From NORP294 sp047627915 (GTDB taxonomy: Bacteria; Bacteroidota; Bacteroidia; Flavobacteriales_E; Vicingaceae): a stretch of DNA of 64,000 bases. The stretch spans positions 1 through 64,000 of the forward strand of contig JBLHTZ010000004.1 in NCBI GenBank assembly GCA_047627915.1, in the 5' to 3' direction. Position 1 is the stretch's first letter. Each line of letters opens with the position of its first letter. Shown here one piece after another: positions 1-8,632 of this stretch. The notes beneath the pieces are model-generated. The model was given only the letters and a program-made list of their open reading frames with translations, had not been told where the DNA came from and did not search any database. The translations under genes were made by a program, and so were the position numbers.

Positions 1-1
1 A

Positions 2-886
2 GGAATTAGAACTGTTGAAATGTGGTTTAAACCAAACGTTAGTATCAACTCAGCAGTTAATAATTTTAAGACTTTAATAGCTAGAGATAATACCATTTCT
101 ACTGCAAACGAATTTAACTTATCTTTTTTTCCAGCCATAGCAACCCCGGCTTCAGCAGCTGGAAAACTTAGATTTACGTTATACGATAACAATACCAACG
201 AGTATTCTATCTATTCAGATTCGAATTTATGGAATGCAAACCAATGGTATCATATCGCCGCAGTTGTTCATCCCTCTCAAGGAATGATGCTTTTTATAGA
301 TGGAATTAAGCAGGCCTCAGTCAACAATTATATATTTGCTCCAGTACAATCTTCAAATCCTGTTACAATTGGTTCTTGGGGTACTGCGGCAAATCGATTT
401 TTTAACGGCTCAATTGATGATTTACGTTTTTCTTCCACAGCACTGTACACTTCCAATTTTACCCCTACTTGTCCAGACTTAATAGACCTTCCATCAACAA
501 TAGGAGTTTGGAATTTTAATGACAGTTCCACTACAACAATTACGATTGATTCTAGCGGAAATATGAACAATGGTATAATTTATGGAGCAATTGGAGTATT
601 AGATACTGTATGCCAAATCGCAACAAGTGTTAACGAAATAGATGACGATTTCGAATTAATTAAAGTGTTCCCAAACCCTTTTAAGAATCAAGTTACATTT
701 CAATTGAATAATTCAACCACTCCAAAATTGATCAAACTTTATTCAATTGACGGCAGGCTAATCATCGAAAAACAAGTCTCAAGTATTGTTACTATTGGCA
801 CTGAAGGTTTAACTAAGGGCTTATACTTCGTTCAAGTCATTGAAAGTGGACAAATCGTTGTTTCACAAAAACTTGTTAAGGAGTAA
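2..886 (+). CDS. LamG-domain surface protein with T9SS C-terminal sorting domain (5' partial)
   Basis: The reading frame is open to the window edge: codons before the first ATG at 20 read G-I-R-T-V-E and run directly into a LamG strand, so the gene starts outside the window. The visible part holds a concanavalin A-like (LamG) fold, with WYHIAAVV, then LFIDG, then FNGSIDDLRFSSTAL, which is the usual order for LamG_3 domains. The last ~75 residues form a Por secretion tail (VFPNPFKNQ, then GRLIIEKQ, then GLYFVQV, ending in QKLVKE), the C-terminal signal removed during type IX secretion. The product is therefore probably exported to the cell surface or medium and binds carbohydrate or protein ligands; the ligand cannot be told. 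The missing N-terminus could hold other domains. Confidence 0.85.
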   Translation, partial: GIRTVEMWFKPNVSINSAVNNFKTLIARDNTISTANEFNLSFFPAIATPASAAGKLRFTLYDNNTNEYSIYSDSNLWNANQWYHIAAVVHPSQGMMLFIDGIKQASVNNYIFAPVQSSNPVTIGSWGTAANRFFNGSIDDLRFSSTALYTSNFTPTCPDLIDLPSTIGVWNFNDSSTTTITIDSSGNMNNGIIYGAIGVLDTVCQIATSVNEIDDDFELIKVFPNPFKNQVTFQLNNSTTPKLIKLYSIDGRLIIEKQVSSIVTIGTEGLTKGLYFVQVIESGQIVVSQKLVKE

Positions 887-937
887 TTTTAAGACTATTT
901 CCCTTGTTGATTAAAATCAAATATTCCCTGTAATTAC

Positions 938-971
938 TTGTAATACCGAGTAATTAAATTATTTACATTTG
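938..971 (+). promoter_or_regulatory. Putative Bacteroidota promoter for gdhA
   Basis: A TACATTTG at 964-971 matches the Bacteroidota -7 consensus TAnnTTTG. A TTG at 938-940 could be the -33 element, but the spacer (23 bp) is at the long end. The predicted start of transcription would be about 35 nt before the gdhA ATG. Confidence 0.45.
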
Positions 972-1011
972 CTTCTAGAAATTAAGAGAAATAATATAAT
1001 TCTATCCCATA

Positions 1012-2376
1012 ATGAGTAAAACAGGAAATGCCACTATTGACAAGAAAATCACTGATTTCTTGGCAAGTGTTGAAGCTAGAAACGGCCACGAACCAGAATT
1101 TTTGCAAGCTGTTGAAGAGGTTGCAGAAACAGTAATCCCATTCATTGAAGACCACCCAGAATACCAAAAAGGTAAACTTTTGGAAAGGATGGTTGAACCA
1201 GAAAGAGTTTTGATGTTTAGAGTTCCTTGGTTAGATGACAAAGGAGAGGTACAGATTAATAGAGGATTTAGAATCCAGATGAATTCTGCTATCGGCCCAT
1301 ATAAAGGTGGCTTGCGTTTTCACCCAACTGTTACGTTAAGTGTTTTAAAGTTTTTAGCTTTTGAACAGGTTTTCAAAAACAGCTTAACTACTTTGCCAAT
1401 GGGCGGTGGAAAAGGTGGTTCAGATTTCGACCCAAAAGGTAAATCTGATAATGAGGTGATGAAATTTTGTCAAAGTTTTATGACTGAGCTTGCACGACAC
1501 ATTGGTGCAGATACTGATGTTCCTGCAGGAGATATTGGGGTTGGAGGAAGAGAAATTGGATACCTTTTTGGACAGTACAAAAGATTAAGAAATGAATTTA
1601 CTGGAATTTTAACTGGTAAAGGAAGGTCTTATGGAGGTTCTTTAATTAGACCAGAAGCAACTGGTTATGGAACTGTATATTTTGCCAAAGAAATGTTAAA
1701 GACCAAAGGCGATAGCTTTAAAGGAAAAACAGTTGTGATTTCTGGTTCTGGAAACGTAGCTCAGTATGCTTGTGCAAAAGCGACTGAATTAGGTGCAAAA
1801 GTAATTACCATGTCTGATTCAGGCGGATACATTTTAGATAACAATGGTATTGATGCTGAAAAATTAGCTTGGATCATGGATTTGAAAAATAGTCGTAGAG
1901 GCAGAATTTCTGAATACACTTCAGAATTTAGTGGCTCAACATACCATGAAGGAAAAACTCCTTGGAATGAGAAATGTGACATTGCTTTGCCTTGTGCTAC
2001 GCAAAACGAATTACATGAAGAAGATGCAAAATCATTAGTTGCGAATGGATGTATGTGTGTTGCAGAAGGTGCGAACATGCCATCTACTCCAAAAGCGGTT
2101 GAAGTATTTTTGAGCAAGAAAATTTTCTTTGCTCCTGGAAAAGCTTCAAATGCAGGAGGTGTTGCTACTTCAGGTTTAGAAATGAGTCAAAACTCCTTAA
2201 GACTTTCATGGACTGCTGAAGAAGTAGATGAAAAACTTCATGGAATTATGATTTCAATTCACGAATCTGCCGCGAAGTACGGTAAAGAAGGAGACTTTAC
2301 AAACTACGTAAAGGGTGCTAACATTGCAGGTTTTGTTAAGGTTGCAGATGCTATGCTTGCACAAGGTTTAGTTTAG
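1012..2376 (+). CDS. gdhA: NADP-specific glutamate dehydrogenase
   Basis: This enzyme interconverts 2-oxoglutarate plus ammonia and glutamate in the cytoplasm, linking nitrogen assimilation with the TCA cycle. At 454 residues it has the length of the hexameric small GDH family. The substrate-binding stretch GPYKGGLRFHP (about residues 95-105), the catalytic-lysine loop PMGGGKGGSDFDPKG (about 127-141) and the Rossmann motif GSGNVAQYA (about 244) are all present. NADP preference is inferred from similarity to the biosynthetic bacterial type, not from a specific residue. The gene stands alone, with its own likely promoter and a strong shared terminator just downstream. Confidence 0.95.
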   Translation: MSKTGNATIDKKITDFLASVEARNGHEPEFLQAVEEVAETVIPFIEDHPEYQKGKLLERMVEPERVLMFRVPWLDDKGEVQINRGFRIQMNSAIGPYKGGLRFHPTVTLSVLKFLAFEQVFKNSLTTLPMGGGKGGSDFDPKGKSDNEVMKFCQSFMTELARHIGADTDVPAGDIGVGGREIGYLFGQYKRLRNEFTGILTGKGRSYGGSLIRPEATGYGTVYFAKEMLKTKGDSFKGKTVVISGSGNVAQYACAKATELGAKVITMSDSGGYILDNNGIDAEKLAWIMDLKNSRRGRISEYTSEFSGSTYHEGKTPWNEKCDIALPCATQNELHEEDAKSLVANGCMCVAEGANMPSTPKAVEVFLSKKIFFAPGKASNAGGVATSGLEMSQNSLRLSWTAEEVDEKLHGIMISIHESAAKYGKEGDFTNYVKGANIAGFVKVADAMLAQGLV

Positions 2377-2394
2377 TTCCAAAATAATTGAATT

Positions 2395-2442
2395 AAAAAA
2401 CCCCATGTTTTTCGGCCAAAGTCGAAAAACATGGGGTTTTTT
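2395..2442. terminator. Bidirectional rho-independent terminator between gdhA and the LOG gene
   Basis: A perfect 20-bp stem (2395-2414 with 2423-2442) and an 8-nt loop has A6 on one side and T6 on the other. It lies between two convergent genes, so it can end transcription in both directions. Confidence 0.92.
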
Positions 2443-2461
2443 AATTCCTATAGTTCATGTG

Positions 2462-3166
2462 CTACATATTAGGCTTAAGTGTATATTTCTTGTAAAAGTT
2501 ATCGATGTGTTCTACAGCTTCATCAACAGTGTCAGCAAGGTAGAACAGTTCCATATCAACAGCATTAATATTACCATTTGTTTCTAGAAGTGTTTCTTTA
2601 ATCCAACCTAAAAGCCCACCCCAAAAACTTTTACTCATAAGTACTATCGGGAATTTGGCAATTTTATTTGTCTGAATTAGTGTCAACGCCTCAAAGAACT
2701 CATCTAAAGTTCCAAACCCTCCAGGAAGTACTACGAAACCTTGAGCATACTTTACAAACATTAATTTTCTCGTAAAAAAATAATTGAACTCAAGATTTTT
2801 ATCTAAATCAATATATTCATTGTGAGACTGCTCAAAAGGTAAATTAATATTTAACCCTATAGACTTGCCTCCTGCTCTGCGGGCTCCTTTGTTTGCGGCT
2901 TCCATAATTCCAGGCCCCCCACCGGTAATCACTCCATACCCTTTTTTACAAATTTTATACGCTAACTCATCTGCAATTTTATAATACTTGTGATCAGGTT
3001 TAGTTCTCGCTGAGCCAAAAATTGAAACAGACGGTCCTATTTCTGCAAGTTTCTCAAAACCAATTACAAACTCAGACATAATTTTAAAAACTGCCCAAGA
3101 GTCGTTGCTTTTTACCTCACTCCACTCTTTCTCTTCAAATTTTTCAATAATTCGCTTATCTTCCAT
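2462..3166 (-). CDS. LOG family protein (TIGR00730; putative cytokinin riboside 5'-monophosphate phosphoribohydrolase)
   Basis: The protein has the two family signatures: GGGPGIMEAANKGA (about residues 80-93) and PGGFGTLDEFFE (about 147-158), the nucleotide-binding and catalytic loops of LOG/lysine-decarboxylase-like proteins. Studied members remove ribose 5'-phosphate from nucleoside monophosphates; older lysine decarboxylase labels are wrong. At 234 residues it matches the longer bacterial type, with an N-terminal helical extension. Its start overlaps the end of uvrA by 11 bp, so the two are probably co-transcribed. The physiological substrate in this organism is unknown. Confidence 0.88.
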   Translation of the reverse strand: MEDKRIIEKFEEKEWSEVKSNDSWAVFKIMSEFVIGFEKLAEIGPSVSIFGSARTKPDHKYYKIADELAYKICKKGYGVITGGGPGIMEAANKGARRAGGKSIGLNINLPFEQSHNEYIDLDKNLEFNYFFTRKLMFVKYAQGFVVLPGGFGTLDEFFEALTLIQTNKIAKFPIVLMSKSFWGGLLGWIKETLLETNGNINAVDMELFYLADTVDEAVEHIDNFYKKYTLKPNM

Positions 3167-6008
3167 CTTGTAGTTCTTTTTTTAGGTACCGTGCCGTATG
3201 ACTGTCTTTATTCTTCGCAACTTGCTCAGGAGTTCCTTTGGCCATAATAGTTCCTCCATTTTTTCCACCTTCGGGGCCCAAGTCAACAATGTAATCCGAA
3301 ACCTTGATCATGTCTAAATTATGCTCAATAATGAGAACTGTATTCCCTAAGTCAGCCAATTTATTTAAGACTTTAAGCAATATTCTAATATCTTCGAAAT
3401 GCAATCCTGTGGTCGGCTCATCTAATATATAAAACGTATTTCCAGTATTCTTTTTCGCTAATTCTGTCGCCAATTTTACTCGTTGTGCTTCACCTCCAGA
3501 CAGTGTTGTGGAGGCTTGACCTAAATGGATGTAGCCCAACCCAACTTCTTGCAGTGTTTTAATTTTCAACAAAATAGAAGGAATGTGTTCGAAAAAGTCC
3601 ACCGCCTGATCAACAGTCATGTTTAAAATATCTGAAATAGATTTGCTTTTATACCTTACCTCTAAGGTTTCTCGATTGTAACGCCTACCTCTGCATTCTG
3701 GGCATTCGACATAAACATCAGGCAAAAAGTTCATTTCAATGGTTTTAACACCTGCTCCTTGACACGTTTCGCAACGCCCACCCTTTACATTAAACGAAAA
3801 TCTTCCCAGTTTATACCCTCTAATCTTTGCTTCTGGCATGTTAGCGAACAACTTCCTTATATCCGTAAAAACGTTAGTATATGTGGCAGGGTTTGACCTT
3901 GGCGTTCTGCCAATTGGCGACTGATCTATCTCAATGATTTTATCCAGCTGTTCTATCCCTTTAACTGATTTGTAAGGCATAGGGGTTCGTTTGCCATTAT
4001 AAATATAGTTGTTCAAAATAGGATACAAGGTCGCATCAATTAAGGTAGACTTTCCACTACCTGAAACTCCTGTGACACAAATCATTTTGCCTAATGGGAG
4101 TTTCAAGTTCACATCTTTAAGATTATTTCCAGAAGCTCCAATTAGCTCAATAAATTGACCATTCCCTTTTCTCCTATTCTTTGGAATTTCAATTCTTATA
4201 TCATTGTTTAGGTATTGAGCTGTAATGGAATTTCCTTTTAACACATCGGCCGGCGTTCCTTGCTCTACAATTTTACCTCCGTGCACTCCGGCTTTGGGAC
4301 CAATGTCAATTATATAATCAGAAGCAAGCATGATGTCCTTGTCGTGCTCTACTACAATAATCGAATTCCCTATGTCTCGTAAATTTTGTAGCGCTTGAAT
4401 TAATTGATTGTTGTCTCTTTGATGCAAGCCAATACTTGGCTCATCTAAAATATATAACACCCCAACTAACTGAGAGCCTATCTGAGTAGCCAACCGAATA
4501 CGCTGTGCTTCCCCTCCCGACAATGTTTTTGCACTTCTATTTAAGGACAAATAAGTTAATCCTACATCCAATAAAAACTGAATTCGAGTGCGAATCTCTT
4601 TCAAGATGTCTCTTGCGACAACTAATTCTCGTTTTGTGTAATAGCCCTCAATTTCATTAAACCATTCAGCCAAATCATCAACGTCCATCGCTGATAAATC
4701 TGCAATACTTTTATCTCCAATCTTAAAAAAGAGGGATTGTTTTTTCAGGCGAGAACCTCCACAAGCATCGCAAGCTACTTTATTCATAAATTGTTCAGCC
4801 CATTTCCCTAATTGCTTCGCCTTGTTCTCTTCATATTGACGATTTATAAAAGAAGTTACCCCTTCAAATTCGAAAGAATATTTTGAAGAACTATTGCCAA
4901 TTTTTTCAATAACTGTGATAGGCGAATTGGTTCCATGCAATATGGTACTCAAAACCTCTTCTGTTAACTCCAGAATAGGTGTCGTTAACTTAAATTCAAA
5001 GTGATTTAATATAATTTCAACTTGCTTAAAAATCCACTTATTAGAGTAATCTCCTAATGGAAGTAACCCTCCTGCTTTTATTGATTTTTTTTCGTCAGGA
5101 ATAATTTTTTCACGACTCACTTCAGCCACTTCTCCTAATCCATTGCATTTTTTACACGCCCCATAGGGAGAGTTAAATGAAAACGTATTTGGGGCCGGGT
5201 CGTCGTAGGAGATTCCACTGGTTGGGCACATTAAATTACGGCTAAAGAATCTAGGGTCCTCTTTCTCTTTACCCTTTTCAATTACCATTAAAACCCCTTT
5301 ACCATGCTTCATTGCTAAAGCAATAGCATCCGTAATTCGAGTCTTATCTTTTGCATTAACTTGAATTCTATCTACTACAATTTCAATATCGTGCGTTTTG
5401 TAACGGTCAACTTGCATATTACGAGTTATATCGACAATAACTCCATCCACCCGTACTTTTAAAAACCCCTGTTTTAAAATGTTTTTAAATAACTCTTTGT
5501 AGTGCCCTTTTCGTGCTTTAATAATTGGAGCTAATATGGTAATTGCTTCTCCCTCGAACTCTTTTAAAATTAAATTTAAAATCTCTTTATCAGAGTACTT
5601 TATCATTTTCTCTCCTGTAAAATAGGAGTATGCTGTCGCTGTCTTCGAAAATAATAAACGTAGAAAGTCATAAATCTCAGTAATGGTACCTACTGTAGAG
5701 CGAGGGTTTTTACTGACCGTCTTCTGCTCAATAGAAATAACAGGACTTAAACCATTAATCTTATCCACATCAGGCCTTTCCAGAGTACCTAAGAATTGTC
5801 GAGCATATGATGCAAAGCTTTCAACATACCGCCGTTGACCTTCAGCATATATAGTATCAAAAGCAAGTGAAGATTTCCCACTCCCGCTCAGCCCTGTAAT
5901 GACCACCAGCTTTTCTCTTGGAATTTTTAAAGAAATATTTTTTAGATTATGAACTCTTGCGCCTTCAATTTCAAGGGGTTCAACTGTCTCAAATGCTTCT
6001 TTGCCCAT
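3156..6008 (-). CDS. uvrA: Excinuclease ABC subunit UvrA
   Basis: UvrA is the damage-sensing ATPase of nucleotide excision repair and works with UvrB in the cytoplasm. The 950-residue protein has both ABC modules: Walker A GLSGSGKSSLAFD near residue 40 and GVSGSGKSTLID near 645, and two signatures LSGGEAQRI/LSGGEAQRV near 500 and 840. Zinc-binding cysteine pairs are visible in CKKCNGLGE, CDACGGSR and CETCQGAG...CPECRG. Length is normal for the family. Its neighbours are unrelated by function; it overlaps the LOG gene downstream. No uvrB or uvrC lies in the window. Confidence 0.97.
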   Translation of the reverse strand: MGKEAFETVEPLEIEGARVHNLKNISLKIPREKLVVITGLSGSGKSSLAFDTIYAEGQRRYVESFASYARQFLGTLERPDVDKINGLSPVISIEQKTVSKNPRSTVGTITEIYDFLRLLFSKTATAYSYFTGEKMIKYSDKEILNLILKEFEGEAITILAPIIKARKGHYKELFKNILKQGFLKVRVDGVIVDITRNMQVDRYKTHDIEIVVDRIQVNAKDKTRITDAIALAMKHGKGVLMVIEKGKEKEDPRFFSRNLMCPTSGISYDDPAPNTFSFNSPYGACKKCNGLGEVAEVSREKIIPDEKKSIKAGGLLPLGDYSNKWIFKQVEIILNHFEFKLTTPILELTEEVLSTILHGTNSPITVIEKIGNSSSKYSFEFEGVTSFINRQYEENKAKQLGKWAEQFMNKVACDACGGSRLKKQSLFFKIGDKSIADLSAMDVDDLAEWFNEIEGYYTKRELVVARDILKEIRTRIQFLLDVGLTYLSLNRSAKTLSGGEAQRIRLATQIGSQLVGVLYILDEPSIGLHQRDNNQLIQALQNLRDIGNSIIVVEHDKDIMLASDYIIDIGPKAGVHGGKIVEQGTPADVLKGNSITAQYLNNDIRIEIPKNRRKGNGQFIELIGASGNNLKDVNLKLPLGKMICVTGVSGSGKSTLIDATLYPILNNYIYNGKRTPMPYKSVKGIEQLDKIIEIDQSPIGRTPRSNPATYTNVFTDIRKLFANMPEAKIRGYKLGRFSFNVKGGRCETCQGAGVKTIEMNFLPDVYVECPECRGRRYNRETLEVRYKSKSISDILNMTVDQAVDFFEHIPSILLKIKTLQEVGLGYIHLGQASTTLSGGEAQRVKLATELAKKNTGNTFYILDEPTTGLHFEDIRILLKVLNKLADLGNTVLIIEHNLDMIKVSDYIVDLGPEGGKNGGTIMAKGTPEQVAKNKDSHTARYLKKELQDGR

Positions 6009-6054
6009 AATTTACTACGATTATTTAGATAACACCAAAAAATTGAATTTGTTA

Positions 6055-7002
6055 TCAATTTAACTCGTAATCCTTATTTGTCGGCAATTTAATTTCATAG
6101 CTAGTCTGTGAGGTGTTCTTTAAATATGACTCCCTTAGCCATGGATTAAAATGCTTCAAAATTTTATAGCTAATGTTGTGCTGCTTCGAAAAATCTGCAA
6201 AACTAGCTACCGTTGAATCGACAACAACAGTTCTATAATCCAACGTTGAGTACAAATCTGCCTTTCGAATATTAAAGCCATATTTTTTCGGATTCTCAAA
6301 GATGTTTTTTACAGCTAATATTCTGAAAACATATCTCCCTGTTTCCTCCACTAATAGCAAATCAAAGTAGTTTTTCGCTTGTTGTCGATCTAACTCATTT
6401 GAAATTCTACCTTTCCCTGCATTGTACGATGCTGCAACTAAAGCCCAATCTCCATACAATTCATATGAATCTTTTAGATACTGACAAGCAGCTTTTGTGG
6501 CCTTTTCGATGTGATATCGCTCATCAACTTCACCATTAATTTCTAACCCATACTCTTTACCGGTAGCCGCCATAAATTGCCAGTACCCTGCTGCTCCTGC
6601 CGGAGATACTATATTTTGTAGTCCACTTTCTATTAAAGCCAGATACTTAAAATCATCCGGGATACCATTCTCTTTCAAGATGGGCTCAATAACTGGAAAC
6701 CAACGATTCGCTTTTTTGAAATACAAAATTGTATTTGAATGAAAGTAGGTGTTAGAATGAATTTCACGATCCAACCTTTCATACACTTCAGGCTCAACCA
6801 AAGGAACTTTTGCGCCAGCAAACTGAATTTCAGCAGGGGGTCTCAGTGAGAAGATTTGATAATCCTCCTCCATTTTAGACTGGTGAAGATTCTCCTCTTC
6901 TTCTTTATTAAAAGAAAAAGTGAACAATTGAATTAACCCTAAAAGTGCTAAAGGAATTAGTAGTAAATTAATTGATTTCAGTGGGTTGCTTTGCTTCTTC
7001 AT
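6055..7002 (-). CDS. Membrane-anchored lytic transglycosylase (SLT/MltD-like)
   Basis: The core is a family-1 lytic transglycosylase: the catalytic glutamate lies in ALIESGLQN, followed by SPAGAAGYWQFM and the ASYNAGKGRI motif. Such enzymes cleave peptidoglycan glycan strands to 1,6-anhydro-muropeptides in the periplasm. An N-terminal hydrophobic stretch (INLLLIPLALLGLIQLF) acts as signal or anchor, and no LysM repeat follows, unlike full-length MltD. Two starts are possible: ATG at 7023, or ATG at 7002 (MKKQSNPLK), chosen here because it shortens the overlap with the upstream MraY-like gene from 56 to 35 bp. Co-transcription with the polysaccharide genes is likely. Confidence 0.85.
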   Translation of the reverse strand: MKKQSNPLKSINLLLIPLALLGLIQLFTFSFNKEEEENLHQSKMEEDYQIFSLRPPAEIQFAGAKVPLVEPEVYERLDREIHSNTYFHSNTILYFKKANRWFPVIEPILKENGIPDDFKYLALIESGLQNIVSPAGAAGYWQFMAATGKEYGLEINGEVDERYHIEKATKAACQYLKDSYELYGDWALVAASYNAGKGRISNELDRQQAKNYFDLLLVEETGRYVFRILAVKNIFENPKKYGFNIRKADLYSTLDYRTVVVDSTVASFADFSKQHNISYKILKHFNPWLRESYLKNTSQTSYEIKLPTNKDYELN

Positions 7003-8080
7003 CTTGTTTCGGTTCTTTTCCAAACAACTGTGGTTTGGTAGTTAAATATAATGAAACAAAAACCACCAAGGCATACAAACCAAATAGAATTGTAAACAAG
7101 TGTGTCCAATTTTTAATTGATAATGCAATCAACAAGATCACTGTGGAGAAAATGCCCAAACCTGCTACTAATAATGCAACTGATTGGTCTGATAGCCCTA
7201 AATATGCCAAATGGTGTGTAGTATGATCTTTCCCTCCAACAAATGGTGAACGACCCTTAGAGATTCTATTTATTACTACACTTAGTGTGTCAGATAGCGG
7301 AACGATGAAAGCAAGAATAGGTAGAATAAATTGTCGAGAGGTGGTGTGGTATTCTGTAGCAGAATGATTCCATAAGAACTTAATGGAAAGGGCGGCTAAG
7401 ACAACTCCAAGAAACTGACTACCGGTATCACCCATATACATTTTTGATGGATGCCAGTTAAAGAATAAAAAGCCTAATAATGCTCCAATCAATCCTAATA
7501 CCAATACAAAGTAGGATGATTCTAAAGTTTTGTTAAATACAATTACAGTTAACATGCCGATTAACGCAAAAATGGAAGCTATTGTCGTAATCCCATCCAT
7601 ATTATCCAACATGTTAATAGAGTTCATTAAACCAACTACCCATAGAAATGTAATTGCATAATTGAGCCACTCTAACTCAAATACACAAATCGAATTTCCG
7701 GTTGCAATTAATATTATCGCACATAAGGCTTGAGCAATTGATTTTAACAGCGGATTTGTATTAAATGCATCGTCTGCTAATCCCACTAGGAATCCTAAAC
7801 AAGAGGCTACTAAAATCCCAATCAATTTAAGGTCAATCGGAGTGTGCTGATTTGGAAAGAAAATCTGATATTGAGACAGTACAAGTAAAAAAACAATAAA
7901 AAAAGAAATACCGCCAAAAGCTGGCTTAGATGTAGTATTCCAACGAATTACCTTATCGTCTATATTTCGGATACCTAAATTCTTGGAGAACTTCAAAAAA
8001 ATTCTATTAATCAAGAAACTAAACAATAGACTGCCCAAAAAGAGGGAAGAAATCTTTAAAATAAAAAACTCTCCTTGCAT
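6968..8080 (-). CDS. Undecaprenyl-phosphate N-acetylhexosamine-1-phosphate transferase (MraY/WecA family)
   Basis: This integral membrane enzyme has about ten hydrophobic segments and the family's catalytic motifs: ADDAFNTNPLLK near residue 100, the cytoplasmic NMLDNMDGITT near 155, MGDTGSQFLG near 213 and the histidine loop KDHTTHHLAYLG near 285. It loads a sugar phosphate, usually GlcNAc-1-P, onto undecaprenyl phosphate to start a lipid-linked glycan. Its place next to rfbC, wzc and wza and not in a mur/dcw cluster favours the WecA-like role over MraY. It follows rfbC by 2 bp. Confidence 0.88.
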   Translation of the reverse strand: MQGEFFILKISSLFLGSLLFSFLINRIFLKFSKNLGIRNIDDKVIRWNTTSKPAFGGISFFIVFLLVLSQYQIFFPNQHTPIDLKLIGILVASCLGFLVGLADDAFNTNPLLKSIAQALCAIILIATGNSICVFELEWLNYAITFLWVVGLMNSINMLDNMDGITTIASIFALIGMLTVIVFNKTLESSYFVLVLGLIGALLGFLFFNWHPSKMYMGDTGSQFLGVVLAALSIKFLWNHSATEYHTTSRQFILPILAFIVPLSDTLSVVINRISKGRSPFVGGKDHTTHHLAYLGLSDQSVALLVAGLGIFSTVILLIALSIKNWTHLFTILFGLYALVVFVSLYLTTKPQLFGKEPKQDEEAKQPTEIN

Positions 8081-8082
8081 TC

Positions 8083-8631
8083 TTAATAAGTAAATTGAGA
8101 ATTCAACTCTTTAAAACTCGGAGCAATTTGATCTTTCTCTGAAACAATTGGATTCTTAACTTCCCAATTTATGCCCAACTCTTGATCATCCCATTTTATT
8201 GAACCTTCGGACTCTTTGTTGTATCCCTCAGTGCATTTGTATGAAAAAATCGTATTATCTTCTAATGTTTTAAACCCGTGTGCGAAACCAGAAGGAATAT
8301 AAAATTGAGTTTTATTTTTTTCAGACAAAATAATTGAATAATGCTGACCGTAGGTTGGCGAATTCTTTCGGATATCCACAGCAACATCCAAAACTGCCCC
8401 TCTAAGCACAGATACTAACTTTCCTTGAGCATGCGGTGGATTTTGAAAATGAAGTCCACGCAATACATCTTTTGAAGATTTTGAGAGATTATCCTGAACA
8501 AAGTTAGCCCGCAAACCTGCTTGCTTAAACTTTGCAGCATTAAATGCCTCAAAAAAGTAACCTCGATCATCTTCAAAAACAGCAGGACGTATTATTAATA
8601 ATCCCTCAATTTCTAACTTTTCAATCTCCAT
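8083..8631 (-). CDS. rfbC: dTDP-4-dehydrorhamnose 3,5-epimerase
   Basis: RfbC inverts C3 and C5 of dTDP-4-keto-6-deoxyglucose on the way to dTDP-L-rhamnose. The cupin fold motifs are present: FFEAFNAAKF near residue 27, VLRGLHFQ near 56 (catalytic His), KLVSVLRGAVLDVAVDIR near 70-87, and IPSGFAHGF near 117. At 182 residues it has the usual length. The partners rfbA, rfbB and rfbD are not in this window, so rhamnose synthesis must rely on genes elsewhere. It is spaced 1 bp from wzc and belongs to the same operon. Confidence 0.93.
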   Translation of the reverse strand: MEIEKLEIEGLLIIRPAVFEDDRGYFFEAFNAAKFKQAGLRANFVQDNLSKSSKDVLRGLHFQNPPHAQGKLVSVLRGAVLDVAVDIRKNSPTYGQHYSIILSEKNKTQFYIPSGFAHGFKTLEDNTIFSYKCTEGYNKESEGSIKWDDQELGINWEVKNPIVSEKDQIAPSFKELNSQFTY

Positions 8632-8632
8632 T

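Noticed and set aside
2405..2587. 60-residue plus-strand frame starting inside the gdhA terminator.
   Set aside because: It begins in the terminator stem and lies over the LOG gene in antisense; no family support.
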